A stretch of DNA of 64,000 nt from JAJPJE01 sp963848375 (lineage in GTDB: Bacteria > Acidobacteriota > Terriglobia > Terriglobales > Acidobacteriaceae), in the NCBI GenBank assembly GCA_963848375.1, contig CAWKDK010000018.1, positions 682,001 through 746,000 of the forward strand, read 5' to 3'. This document shows, in pieces, positions 49,464 to 59,007 of this stretch; position 1 is the stretch's first letter; each line of letters begins with the position of its first letter. Made by a program: the position numbers and the translations under genes. The notes under the pieces were generated by a model. The model had not been told where the DNA came from, did not search any database, and saw nothing but the letters and a program-made list of their open reading frames with translations.

Positions 49464-50380
49464 GTTTGACTACGATAGCTCCAGCCAATCCGGTCGAGCA
49501 GTTCCTCAGAACAGATCGCATGCCGCACATTTGGTGCCCGGGCTGCGGAATCGGCACGACGGTGAATTGCTTCGCACGTGCGCTCACGGATGCCAAGGTC
49601 GATCTCGACAATCTCGCGATCGTTTCGGGCATTGGGTGCTCGGGACGTGTAGCCGGTTATGTGCGACTCGATTCCTTCCACACCACGCACGGCCGCGCGA
49701 TTCCGTTCGCGACTGGGCTGAAGCTGGCGAATCCCAAGCTGCAGGTGGTGGTGTACTCGGGGGACGGTGATCTGGCTGCGATTGGCGGCAATCACCTGAT
49801 CCATGCAGCACGGCGAAACGTGGATCTAAAGGTGATCTGCGTGAACAACCTGATTTACGCGATGACCGGAGGACAGACGGCGCCGACTACTCCGGGAGAT
49901 GTGATCACTTCTACGAATCCTTACGGCACGTTCGACACGAGTTTCAATTTGCCGCACCTGGTGGAAGCGGCGGGGGCAGTTTATGTGGCACGATGGACGA
50001 CTTATCACGTGCGACAGCTTTCGCGCGCGATTGCCGAGATTTTCCAGAAGCCAGGCTTCTGTTTCATCGAAATCATCTCGCCGTGCCCGACGCTGTATCA
50101 GCGGCGCAACAAGATGGGCGACGGCCTCGACACGATGAAGTACTACAAAGAAAAGAGCAAGGTGAAGAACGGCGCGCCGACGAGCGAAGTCGGACTCAAT
50201 AAGCAGGGCGAAATTGTAGTCGGCAAGTTCGTCGATCGTACCCGGCACGAGTATCGGGAGTTGCTGCGCGAGCAGATGCAGAACACGCTGGGTTCGCGAT
50301 ATGTGGATCCAGTCGCAGCCGAATGTGCCGAGAGCGAGCAAGAGCCAACGAGTGGGTGCGAGGAGGGCTTATGCAGCTAA
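49460..50380 (+). CDS. korB: 2-oxoacid:ferredoxin oxidoreductase, beta (TPP) subunit
   Basis: The thiamine-diphosphate motif is GDGDLAAIGGNHLIHAARRN to CVNNLIYAMTGGQ. The N-terminal HIWCPGCGIGT provides cluster cysteines. The protein decarboxylates a 2-oxoacid and couples it to CoA with low-potential electron transfer. It is 306 residues long, coupled to korA by an ATGA overlap, and its end overlaps the gamma gene start by ten bases. Confidence 0.93.
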   Translation: MSLTTIAPANPVEQFLRTDRMPHIWCPGCGIGTTVNCFARALTDAKVDLDNLAIVSGIGCSGRVAGYVRLDSFHTTHGRAIPFATGLKLANPKLQVVVYSGDGDLAAIGGNHLIHAARRNVDLKVICVNNLIYAMTGGQTAPTTPGDVITSTNPYGTFDTSFNLPHLVEAAGAVYVARWTTYHVRQLSRAIAEIFQKPGFCFIEIISPCPTLYQRRNKMGDGLDTMKYYKEKSKVKNGAPTSEVGLNKQGEIVVGKFVDRTRHEYRELLREQMQNTLGSRYVDPVAAECAESEQEPTSGCEEGLCS

Positions 50381-50967
50381 CAGAGATCCGCGTTGCAGGA
50401 TTTGGAGGGCAGGGCGTGATTCTGTCTGCCATCGTAATCGGCAAGGCCGCCTCGATCTATGAAAACGGTTTCGCGACGATGACGCAGAACTTCGGTCCAG
50501 AGGCGCGTGGCGGTGCATGCAGCGCGCAGGTGATCCTCTCGGACAATCCGATCCTATATCCGTACGTTACACGGCCAGACATCATGATGGTGATGTCGCA
50601 GGAGGCTTACAACAAGTTCGCGCCCGAGCTGAAACCGAACGGGCTGCTGCTGGTGGAGCAGGATCTGGTACGCGTTTCGAACATCTCGGCGGCGACGCGG
50701 GTGTTCAGCTGTCCGGCGACACGCATCGCCGAAGGCTTGGGCAAGCGCATGGTGCTGAACTCGGTGATGGTGGGATTTTTTGGGGCGGTCTCGAAGGTCC
50801 TGAGTGTGGAGGCGTTGCGCTCTGCCATTGCGGATTCTGTACCAGCGAGTTTCAAAGACCTGAATTTGAAAGCTTTCGATCAGGGATACGATTTTGGTCT
50901 TAATAAGCTGACCGGAGAAACAGCGCCCCGTCAGATTGAGGACGTGGTCACTACGCTTAATGGTTGA
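50371..50967 (+). CDS. korC: 2-oxoacid:ferredoxin oxidoreductase, gamma subunit
   Basis: The start at 50371 gives MQLTEIRVAGFGGQGVILSA, the family opening, with GAGGAGGG just upstream; the frame extends further back inside korB without meaning. Further markers are NFGPEARGGACSAQVILSD and VNSVMVGFFGAV-like sequence (LNSVMVGFFGAVSKVL). The subunit completes the heterotetrameric enzyme with the ferredoxin, alpha and beta genes upstream. A strong bidirectional terminator follows. Confidence 0.92.
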   Translation: MQLTEIRVAGFGGQGVILSAIVIGKAASIYENGFATMTQNFGPEARGGACSAQVILSDNPILYPYVTRPDIMMVMSQEAYNKFAPELKPNGLLLVEQDLVRVSNISAATRVFSCPATRIAEGLGKRMVLNSVMVGFFGAVSKVLSVEALRSAIADSVPASFKDLNLKAFDQGYDFGLNKLTGETAPRQIEDVVTTLNG

Positions 50968-50990
50968 GTGATTAGGGATTCCGGTCAGCA

Positions 50991-51017
50991 AAAAGCCCGG
51001 TCATTGACCGGGCTTTT
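50991..51017. terminator. Strong bidirectional terminator after korC
   Basis: AAAAGCCCGGTC and GACCGGGCTTTT form a perfect 12-bp inverted repeat around ATT. The arms end in A and T runs, so it can end transcripts from both the kor operon and the convergent zinc-ribbon gene. Confidence 0.9.
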
Positions 51018-51032
51018 CATTTCTCACAACTG

Positions 51033-51070
51033 CCCCACTCAGGCCAAAAGCAGGCTTGAATGGGCCGCCC
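51033..51070. repeat. Dispersed hairpin repeat, copy C
   Basis: Begins CCCCACTC, has AGGCCAAAAG in the middle and TGAATGGGCCGCCC at the end. It aligns over its length with copies A and B. It ends six bases before the zinc-ribbon gene's stop, next to the terminator. Confidence 0.6.
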
Positions 51071-51076
51071 AAAATA

Positions 51077-52378
51077 CTATCTGCCGCTTTTGGCTTTCAG
51101 TACGACCTGACGCTCGGAAGACGACATATCACGCCAGAGCATCGTCAGGTTCTTCTCCAACCATTGGTTTTCAGGATTTACATCGTAGGCGCGGCTGAAC
51201 CAGATGTAAGCCAGAGTCTTATCGGCTGATACGCACTGTCCGGTCGCATACATCGCTCCCAGGTGTGACATCGCGCTAGGATTTTGTCGTCCGGCGGCCT
51301 GCTCAAGGAGGCTGCGAGCCGCGGTGCAGTTGCGCGACGGTCCATACAGGTATTTCTCGGCGGCCACAACGCTCGGATCCTTTGCGGGATCCAGTTTCTC
51401 TTTGGGGGGCTCCTGAACCTGTTTCGCGGGGAGGCTGGCGGTAAGGGCTTTGCCTGGCGTTTCGGAGGCTCGCTGGACCCGTGCTCCATTGTTCGGTTTC
51501 ACGCCTGCGGTGGGACCCTGCGGCGCAGCCTGCGGCTGAGAGGCGGAGCCCGAAGCTGGCGGCGGATTCGTCGGAGCAGAAGGTTGAACACTCTGCTGAG
51601 TCGGCGCGGGCTGATTTGCAGGAGGAACGGCTCCTGGCTGGGCTGCTTGCTGCGGTTGAGGTTGCGATTGCGCCTGACCCGCAGCGGGCAGATCCATCTC
51701 TACGAGTGGATGCTGCTGTTGAATGTCGGTGCTCGTGTTCGCGGCTGGGTTTGTGGTCCCGGGACTTGCGGCAGGAGGTTGCGCGTCGGTTGCAGCTGGA
51801 GGCGTTCCATCGGAACTTGCTGCTGGTGGCGCCTGCTCAGTGGTTGGCGACGACTGCAATCTTGCGCCTTGCTCTGCGACCATTTTTCGAATTGCTCTCC
51901 ACTCCAGGGCGCCAACGACGATGAGCGCGAGGATGGCAAGCATCATTAAGACGCGGAAAGCCCCGCCTTTTCGGGGTTCTTCCTCCATCAAAAGGTAGTC
52001 GCTGGTCGCGGTTGGATCAGAGCTCAGGCCGAGGAATGACGGGCCGCTGATTGTCGAAACCGGCTCTTCTCGGAAGACCTGCCGAGGTTCTGGTTTGGGT
52101 TCGGGCGGCGCCACGGGGCGAGTAGCCTCACGCGAGACCACCTGAGGACGCGGCGAAGGCGGTTCAGGCTTTGCGGCGGGTGAGGGAGTAGTCAGGTCAG
52201 GCATGGTGACCATCCCCGGATCGACAACTTTCCGGTTATCGACAGTCTTCGAAGGAGGTGCGTCGAAGATGGAAACCAACCCATTTCCGCAGTTGCCGCA
52301 GAACTTGTTCGTAGCCGGATTAATGTGTCCGCACTGCGTACAGATAAGTATCGATTCTTGCTCCCTCGCGGTCTGCAT
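51077..52378 (-). CDS. Zinc-ribbon membrane protein with Pro/Gln linker and Sel1-like tail
   Basis: The start at 52378 has AAGGG six bases upstream; ATG 52432 adds 18 residues without a site. A zinc ribbon (ICTQCGHINPATNKFCGNCG) opens the protein. A membrane helix follows near residues 160-178 (VLMMLAILALIVVGALEW), then about 170 residues rich in Pro, Gln, Ala and Thr. The tail has a Sel1/TPR-like repeat (LEQAAGRQNPSAMSHLGAMY, YIWFSRAYD). The layout suggests a cytoplasmic metal-binding head and an exported protein-binding tail. Function unknown. It is convergent with the kor operon. Confidence 0.82.
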   Translation of the reverse strand: MQTAREQESILICTQCGHINPATNKFCGNCGNGLVSIFDAPPSKTVDNRKVVDPGMVTMPDLTTPSPAAKPEPPSPRPQVVSREATRPVAPPEPKPEPRQVFREEPVSTISGPSFLGLSSDPTATSDYLLMEEEPRKGGAFRVLMMLAILALIVVGALEWRAIRKMVAEQGARLQSSPTTEQAPPAASSDGTPPAATDAQPPAASPGTTNPAANTSTDIQQQHPLVEMDLPAAGQAQSQPQPQQAAQPGAVPPANQPAPTQQSVQPSAPTNPPPASGSASQPQAAPQGPTAGVKPNNGARVQRASETPGKALTASLPAKQVQEPPKEKLDPAKDPSVVAAEKYLYGPSRNCTAARSLLEQAAGRQNPSAMSHLGAMYATGQCVSADKTLAYIWFSRAYDVNPENQWLEKNLTMLWRDMSSSERQVVLKAKSGR

Positions 52379-52562
52379 TTGGAGCCCTTCCAAGGAACTA
52401 TTGCTAGATGTTTGATTCTGCCGCTCTGCCATCAGGTTGGACGCCTTCCCCTAGTACTTGTAAGCCCTTGCTGTTGCTTGTCTTTACTGAACCTCTGCCT
52501 GCATGTTAGTCTCGTAGGGTACCAAATCGATTGGAAAAATTAGCAGGAGTGCACAAGGTTCA

Positions 52563-52829
52563 GTGTTAGCCAGAGAGCAAAAGAAAACCATCATCGACAA
52601 CTATCGCACGCATGCGACTGATACGGGTAGTCCGGAAGTCCAGATCGCAATTCTAAGCGAGCGCATTGCCGAATTGACGGAGCACTTTAAGACGCATAAG
52701 AAGGATCACGCTTCCCGGCGGGGTCTCCTCATGCTGGTCAGCAAGCGGCGTAGCTTGCTCGATTACCTCAAGAAATACGACTCCGAGCGATACAAGAGCG
52801 TCATTTCGAAACTCGGCATCCGCAAGTAG
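52563..52829 (+). CDS. rpsO: 30S ribosomal protein S15
   Basis: The 88-residue protein carries the S15 pattern: TGSPEVQIAILSERIAELTE, HFKTHKKDHASRRGLLMLVS and KRRSLLDYLKKYD. It binds 16S rRNA in the platform of the small subunit. The start is GTG at 52563, with AGGAG about 17 bases upstream, so spacing is long. It precedes pnp by 174 bp, the classical rpsO-pnp arrangement. Confidence 0.97.
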   Translation: MLAREQKKTIIDNYRTHATDTGSPEVQIAILSERIAELTEHFKTHKKDHASRRGLLMLVSKRRSLLDYLKKYDSERYKSVISKLGIRK

Positions 52830-53003
52830 CTCTGCCATATTTCGAACCGACCTAACAACACGCCTCGGACCGGTGCGTTCACCGGCTCTTCGTCGCAGTC
52901 CATCTGCCCGAAAGCCGGTAACAGCTGTTGAAGCAGGGATCTCTGGCCCTAGACTTCGCCTCCCCAATGACCTTGTGCGCGACCGTGCGGAAGAAGGAAA
53001 CAC

Positions 53004-55340
53004 ATGAAGCAGGAAGTCACCGTAGAACTTACCGGTGGTAAATCCATCACATTCGAAACTGGAAAGCTTGCCAAGCAGGCAGGCGGTTCCGTGGTCGCAA
53101 AGAATGGCGACAACGTCGTACTGGCAACAGCAACGGCCAGTCCCGACCCCAGGGAAGGAATTGATTTCTTCCCACTCACGGTTGATTACCGCGAGTACAC
53201 CTATGCCGGCGGACGTTTCCCCGGCGGATTCATCAAGCGCGAAGGCCGTCCGAGCGAGCGCGAAATTCTCACCAGCCGTTTAATCGATCGTCCAATCAGG
53301 CCATTGTTCGCGGAAGGTTTCAAAAACGAAACCCAGGTAATCGCGCTGGTTTTGTCGGCCGACACGCAGAATGATCCCGATATTGTTGGCATCAATGCGG
53401 CCTCGGCCGCACTGGCTTTGTCAGACATTCCATTCCTGGGGCCGATTGGAGCTGTCCGCGTTGGAATGAAAGACGGACAGTTCCTGGTGAACCCGACCTA
53501 CGACGAACAGCGCGAAGGCACTTTGCGCCTGACGGTTGCGGGAACGAAAGACGGCATCGTGATGATCGAGGCCGGCGCCAGCGAAATCGACGAAGAGAGC
53601 ATCGTAGAGGCGATCGAATTCGCGCATACGGAAATCAAGAAGATTTGTGCCGCGATTGACGAACTGGTGCAGAAGGGTGGCAAGCCCAAGCGCGCAGTGA
53701 CGCCGCCTGAGTTCGATCAAGCGTACTTCGATCAGTTGAAGAGCAAAGTCGGCGCGCAGCTGGCGGATGCACTCAACACTGAGAAATATCCGAAGCTGGA
53801 AAGCTACTCGAAAGTTAAGGAGATCAAGACCGCGCTGAAGGCGGAGATCCCGAAGGAAGACGTTGAGGCGCTCTCCAAGCTTTCGAAATACTACGAGACA
53901 TTGCGTGAGCGAATCTTCCGCGAGCAGGTCGTAGATGATCGCCGCCGTCCCGATGGACGCGCATTCGATCAGATCCGCGCGATCTGGAGCGAAGTGAGCG
54001 TGCTGCCCCGCGCACACGGGTCAGCTGTTTTCACTCGCGGTGAAACCCAGGCGCTGGTAACAACAACGCTGGGCACTGGCGAAGACATGCAACGCGTCGA
54101 GCACTTCGAAGGCGAAGCCAAGAAGCGCTTTATGCTGCACTACAACTTCCCGCCGTTTTCAGTTGGAGAAGTTGCATTCCTGCGTGGACCGGGCCGTCGT
54201 GAGATCGGTCACGGTGCACTCGCAGAGCGCGCGATTTCCGCGGTGCTCCCGTCGGAAGTCGATTGGCCGTACGCGATGCGTGTTGTTTCCGACATCCTGG
54301 AATCTAACGGTTCGTCTTCGATGGCGAGCGTCTGCGGCGGAACATTGTCGCTGCTCGATGCGGGCGTTCCCTTGAAGGCTCCGGTTGCGGGCGTTGCGAT
54401 GGGGTTGGTGAAGGAAGACGAGAAATACGCGATCCTGACTGACATTGCCGGCGCGGAAGATCACTACGGCGACATGGACTTCAAGGTCGCTGGAACCGAA
54501 GCTGGTATCACGGCTCTGCAGATGGATATCAAGGTAACCGGCATCACAGCGCAGATCATGCGCGAGGCGCTGGCGCAGGCGAAGGAAGGCCGGCTGTTCA
54601 TCCTTGGAAAGATGAACGAAGTCATCTCCGAGCCGCGCACCAAGATTTCTGAATTCGCACCGCGCTTCTACACGTTGAACATTCCGACGGACAAGATCAA
54701 GGACTTGATCGGGCCCGGCGGCAAGGTTATCCGCGGCATCATCGAGGAAACCGGCGTGAAGATCGACGTCGAGGATTCCGGCAAGGTGAATATCGCCTCC
54801 AGCGATGCCGAAGGCGCGGCGAAGGCGCTGAAGATGATCGGTGAGATCACGGCGACCGCCGAAGTAGGGAAGACCTACCTCGGAACAGTTTCACGCCTGG
54901 CTGATTTCGGAGCATTCGTCGAGGTTCTGCCAGGTACCGATGGACTGTTGCACATCAGCGAAGTCGCCGAACATCGCATCAAGGATATCCGCGACGAACT
55001 GAAGGAAGGCGATCAGATCCTGGTAAAGGTGCTATCGATCGAAGGCAATCGCATTCGACTTTCCCGTAAAGCGATTCTGCGTGAGCAGCGCGCGAAGATG
55101 GAAGGTGGTGAAGGCGGCGAAGTTCCAGCCGGTGAGCCGGTGACGCTCGAAGGCGGGCATCCGGAGCCGGGCAACGAAGCCGATGAGCCGGTGGGCGCAA
55201 CGCACTCGGATCGTCCGGATCGCGGACCTCGTCCGGGTGGTGGGCGCGGCGGCGATCGCGGTGGACGTCGTGGCGGCGGTGGTGGTCACCACAGCGGTGG
55301 TGGACGCGGTGGCGATCGCGGCGGACGCGGACGGCGGTAG
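53004..55340 (+). CDS. pnp: Polyribonucleotide nucleotidyltransferase (PNPase) with RGG-rich tail
   Basis: Two RNase PH-like domains with the central helical domain occupy about residues 1-550 (YREYTYAGGRFPGGFIKREG, DRPIRPLFAEGF, GTGEDMQRVEHFEGEA-type sequence). A KH domain follows (DKIKDLIGPGGKVIRGI) and an S1 domain (LGTVSRLADFGAFVEVLPG). The enzyme degrades RNA 3' to 5' with phosphate. The last 45 residues are almost only Arg, Gly, Asp and His in RGG-like repeats, well beyond the usual end, and should bind RNA. AAGGA lies about six bases before the ATG. Confidence 0.97.
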   Translation: MKQEVTVELTGGKSITFETGKLAKQAGGSVVAKNGDNVVLATATASPDPREGIDFFPLTVDYREYTYAGGRFPGGFIKREGRPSEREILTSRLIDRPIRPLFAEGFKNETQVIALVLSADTQNDPDIVGINAASAALALSDIPFLGPIGAVRVGMKDGQFLVNPTYDEQREGTLRLTVAGTKDGIVMIEAGASEIDEESIVEAIEFAHTEIKKICAAIDELVQKGGKPKRAVTPPEFDQAYFDQLKSKVGAQLADALNTEKYPKLESYSKVKEIKTALKAEIPKEDVEALSKLSKYYETLRERIFREQVVDDRRRPDGRAFDQIRAIWSEVSVLPRAHGSAVFTRGETQALVTTTLGTGEDMQRVEHFEGEAKKRFMLHYNFPPFSVGEVAFLRGPGRREIGHGALAERAISAVLPSEVDWPYAMRVVSDILESNGSSSMASVCGGTLSLLDAGVPLKAPVAGVAMGLVKEDEKYAILTDIAGAEDHYGDMDFKVAGTEAGITALQMDIKVTGITAQIMREALAQAKEGRLFILGKMNEVISEPRTKISEFAPRFYTLNIPTDKIKDLIGPGGKVIRGIIEETGVKIDVEDSGKVNIASSDAEGAAKALKMIGEITATAEVGKTYLGTVSRLADFGAFVEVLPGTDGLLHISEVAEHRIKDIRDELKEGDQILVKVLSIEGNRIRLSRKAILREQRAKMEGGEGGEVPAGEPVTLEGGHPEPGNEADEPVGATHSDRPDRGPRPGGGRGGDRGGRRGGGGGHHSGGGRGGDRGGRGRR

Positions 55341-55357
55341 AGCTTAAAACAAATGAA

Positions 55358-55387
55358 AGAGCAGCCAGAGATGGCTGCTCTTTTTTT
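55358..55387 (+). terminator. Intrinsic terminator after pnp
   Basis: AGAGCAGCCA (55358-55367) pairs perfectly with TGGCTGCTCT (55372-55381) around GAGA, followed by seven T residues. It is 17 bp after the pnp stop. Confidence 0.92.
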
Positions 55388-55472
55388 GTGTGCTAGCTTT
55401 TGTAACGCAGGTTCTCTCGACTCGGTCGCAAAATGCGGCGACCTCGCTCGAAATGACAGAACTGGAATGGCA

Positions 55473-55504
55473 AGAGGCAGCCAAGGTCAGCTGCCTCTTT
55501 TTTT
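55473..55504 (+). terminator. Second intrinsic terminator downstream of pnp
   Basis: AGAGGCAGC (55473-55481) pairs perfectly with GCTGCCTCT (55490-55498), followed by a T-run. It lies 85 bp after the first terminator with no protein gene between, so it is either a backup or the end of a small transcript. Confidence 0.85.
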
Positions 55505-55531
55505 CGCGGGCGAGGGCGCCCGCGCCACTAC

Positions 55532-57611
55532 TTACCAGACCCTGCACGCTTTCAGCCGCACCATTGGCTGTCCGGCTTTGCAGCCAAATGCCTGCTGAAA
55601 TTCCGGAAAGTTTGCTTCCACATTGTTCACCCGAAATTCAGGCAAAGAATGCGGGTTGGTGGTAATCACCATACGCGCGAAGTCAGGCCGCCAGGTTCCA
55701 CACCAGGAGAATGCGTGTGCAAGGAAGAAGCGCTGGCGCGGTGTCCATCCGTCTGGGCCCTTTTCGTCGATCGACTTGCCGGCTTTTTTGTAAGTATCCT
55801 CCAAGGCCATCATCGCGATACGGAGGCCACCGTTGTCGGCGGTATCTTCGCCCTGCGTCATTTTGCCGTTGGTCTTCACGCCAAGGCCTGGAACTTCCTC
55901 CGTGTATTCGTCAGCGACGCACTTGCCCCGCTCTTCATATCTGGAGGCGTCCTGAGCGGTCCACCAGTCTTTGAGATTGCCTTTGGCGTCGAACTGACGA
56001 CCTTCGTCGTCGAAGCCGTGCGTGATCTCGTGCCCGATGACCATGCCAATCGCGCCATAATTCACGTCATCGTTCATCGAGGATTCGAATGAGGGTGGCT
56101 GCAGGATTCCGGCAGGGAAGTTGATGGTGTTCAACTGCCCATCGTTGTAGGCGTTGACGGTCGGCGGCGTCATGGTCCATTCGAGCCGATCGACAGGCTT
56201 GCCGATCTTGTTCAACTGTCTCTTGAACTCGAACGCCGTGGCTTGATGGACGTTGTCGACGAGGCTGGTGCGCGTGATGGTTACGCTGGAATAGTCTCGC
56301 CAAGTTTTCGGGTAGCCGATCTTGGGCTCCATTGCGGTTAGTTTCACTAACGCCTGTTTCTTAGTTTCCGGGCTCATCCAGTCGAGGCCATTGATGTCGT
56401 CACCCAAAGATTTCTGAATGGCGGCGACCATCTCTTCCACGCGCTTCTTGCTATCAGGCGGAAACGCTTTTTCAACATAGGCCTGGCCGAGGGCTTCTCC
56501 GAGATCGCGATCTGCGAAGGCGACGCAGCGACGCCAGCGAGGTAACTGTTTTTCGGATCCGGTAATGGTGCGGCCGTAGAAATCGAAATTCTCCTTTTCA
56601 AAGGCGCTGCTGAGGTAACGAGCATGACCGTGCAGCGTCCACCAGCGCAGATAGACTTTCCAATTAGAGAGAGGCTCGGTTACGAGAACCTGCTGGGCGC
56701 CGCGGAAGAAGTCGGGCGATGAGACAACGTAATGATTCGGAGTCGGACTGCCGACCAAGGACGAGATAGCGCTGCCAGTCGAATGTCGGGGTGAGCGCCT
56801 GTACTTGCGCCAGGGTCATGACGTTGTTGAGTTTCTGCGGGTCGCGCCGGCTCACGTTGTCCATTTGAACTTTGGCGAGCGCGGTTTCGATCTTCAGGAC
56901 GGTATTCGCGTCCGCCGCTGCCTGCTCGGGAGTATCGCCAGCGAGCGTGAACATGCGCTTCACGTGCTCGATATATTTTTCGCGCACGGCCGTTAACTTC
57001 GGATTGTCGGAGAGATAGTAGTCCCGATTGGGCATCCCAAGGCCGCCCTGATCGATGCCGGCGATGACGAGAGAGGAGTCGTTGAAGTCCTGCTGGGATC
57101 CGAATCCAAGCAGTGCGGCATTCGTCTGGTTGTCGGCGCCGGCCCACGCAGCGGGAACGCTCTTATGCAGCATGGCGAGAACTTCCGCCAGTTGCTTCTT
57201 GTCGTTCATCGCGGCGATGCGATCGAAGATGGGTTGAAGGGGCTTCAGCCCATTCTTCTCGATCCCGCTCTCGTCCATGCAAGCGGCCCAGTAGTCGCCG
57301 ACCTTTTGATGGACAGCGTCGCGCTGGTTGGCCGGGTTGGAAGCCTCAATCATGGCGTCGCGCAGGATGGATTCATTCCAAATTTCCAAGTTCGAATCTG
57401 TACTCCATGTCGCCTGGTCGGACGGAACCGGGTTCGAGGCGATCCATTTTGAGCAGACAAACTTATAGAAGTTGTCGCAAGGATCAAGTGAACGATCTAT
57501 CAGTGACGGATCGAAGTGCGTAAGCGAGGGTGTAACGCCAGTAGAACTTTGGGCGAATGCAAAACAACAACTGAAAACGAGACCCGCGAAGAAGAACTTT
57601 GATGCGCGCAT
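55532..57611 (-). CDS. M13-family zinc metallopeptidase, frame interrupted near 56757
   Basis: The N-terminal half starts at 57611 with a signal peptide (MRASKFFFAGLVFSCCFAFA) and the M13 opening DPCDNFYKFVCSKWI. The frame breaks after FDWQRYL. Another frame carries VGSPTPNHYVVSSPDFFRGA and the catalytic domain: VIGHEITHGFDDEG with the HExxH zinc motif, GEDTADNGGL with the third ligand, NPHSLPEFRVNNV, and the end CRVW. One base change rejoins the halves into about 690 residues, the family norm. M13 enzymes are neprilysin-like peptidases working outside the cytoplasm. Confidence 0.9.
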
Positions 57612-57998
57612 TGCTCCCTCCAGGAGTTGGAACGTTAACAGAACTGTGGGTGAAAGCAGACGAGAATCTTAGATAACTCTGCCAGAACATGGACGCGGCT
57701 TGGGACGAAAGGCGAGCGAGTGTCACTCAAACTCGCATCACGAATCGACCCGGTCCGGAGGGATTTCGTGGACAGAAAATCTCATCCTGACCCAGGTGTT
57801 GAGGGGCGATGCTTTTGAGTGCTGCTTTCCATTAACCATTTGTGTTCCGCTGAACCACATCGCGTCTGGTTAGCGCCTCGAATCGGGCTATAGTTTCCCT
57901 GCGCCGCTTCAAAGCACGAACGCATTTAAACAACTCATTGTTCGGGCACGACACCGGTCTCCGGTGAACGAAAAGAAGATATCTGAGGAGTCGCAGTT
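57612..57998. other. Intergenic region, 387 bases
   Basis: No gene was found. TATAGT at 57889-57894 is a fair -10 box without a convincing -35. CACCGGTCTCCGGTG (57952-57966) is a perfect 6-bp inverted repeat lying in the leader of the next small gene. Confidence 0.35.
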
Positions 57999-58265
57999 AT
58001 GGCGCTCAAGAAAGTCGTTCTCTATTTCGAAGACCAGCAGGACGCCCTTCGGTTCACCCTCGCTGCGGGCTCCCTTATTTCAGGCGAATACTCAGGCATG
58101 ACGGGCCCGTTGGCTAAGTTGACGGCACCGCTTTCACGCGCGGCCCGGATCACCGCAGGGGGCAAACTGGGAGAAGAGAGTGGGGCCGGGGAGCCGGACG
58201 TCGACGAGTGTGAAGGGCCGGTTCCGGCGACGGTGGCGTCCGAGAATTTGGCTGAATCGGCCTAA
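57999..58265 (+). CDS. Small protein of unknown function, 88 aa
   Basis: GAGGAG lies about eight bases upstream. The first half is ordered (LKKVVLYFEDQQDALRFTLA, AAGSLISGEYSG) and could be a short ferredoxin-like alpha/beta unit. The second half is acidic and flexible (EPDVDECEGPVPATVAS). No family is recognised. It precedes the DinB-like gene by 31 bp on the same strand. Confidence 0.62.
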   Translation: MALKKVVLYFEDQQDALRFTLAAGSLISGEYSGMTGPLAKLTAPLSRAARITAGGKLGEESGAGEPDVDECEGPVPATVASENLAESA

Positions 58266-58296
58266 GCAACGGTTCGATCAGCTGTAGAATTTCTGG

Positions 58297-58845
58297 ATGG
58301 CCCACCAGTTCAGTACCTCCTACATTGAGGATTCCGTCGCGCTTTTCCGCTATTACAAGAAGTTGGGCGAAGGCGCCATGGCGCAACTCACGGACGAGCA
58401 GCTTTTCGCTGCGCTCGATCCGGAGATGAATTCTGTCGCGATAACCGTGAAGCACATCGCAGGTAATATGCGTTCGCGCTGGACGGACTTCCTTACCAGC
58501 GACGGTGAGAAGCCGGATCGCAATCGTGACTGCGAGTTTGTCGATCCCGCTGTATCTCGTGAGGCGTTGATGAAGTGCTGGGAGGACGGCTGGGGGTGCC
58601 TGTTCTCTGCGCTGACTCCGCTTACGGATGCTGATCTGGAGCGGCGCGTGACAATTCGGGGCGAACCGCATTCAGTGATGCAGGCCGTCAACCGGCAGGT
58701 GGCGCACTACTCGTATCACGTCGGGCAGATTGTGTTTCTCGCGAAGCAGTTGCAGAGCACGGGTTGGAAGTCGCTGAGCGTGCCACGGAACAAGTCCGCG
58801 GAGTTCAATCGCAAGGTGGCGGCGGGCGAAGCGAGCCAGCGGTGA
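58297..58845 (+). CDS. DUF1572/DinB-like four-helix protein
   Basis: The 182-residue protein has the DinB/YfiT-like histidines in ITVKHIAGNMRSRW and ANRQVAHYSYHVGQIVFLAK-type sequence (VNRQVAHYSYHVGQIV). Such proteins bind a divalent metal and include thiol-dependent transferases, for example with bacillithiol or glutathione. The thiol partner is not known here. The start is ATG 58297. Confidence 0.87.
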   Translation: MAHQFSTSYIEDSVALFRYYKKLGEGAMAQLTDEQLFAALDPEMNSVAITVKHIAGNMRSRWTDFLTSDGEKPDRNRDCEFVDPAVSREALMKCWEDGWGCLFSALTPLTDADLERRVTIRGEPHSVMQAVNRQVAHYSYHVGQIVFLAKQLQSTGWKSLSVPRNKSAEFNRKVAAGEASQR

Positions 58846-59007
58846 ATCTGCGGGCGGAGCTGGGTGCGGGGCACGAGATTGTCAGTCCAGAAAAAGTCCA
58901 ACTCAAGCGAACGGAACGCTTAAATGGGCCGCCTTCCGCCTTGATTTGCATTCTCGCAGTGAAACCTGAGATGCTTCTCTCGCCATTATTGTGGCTGGAG
59001 GCCAGCA

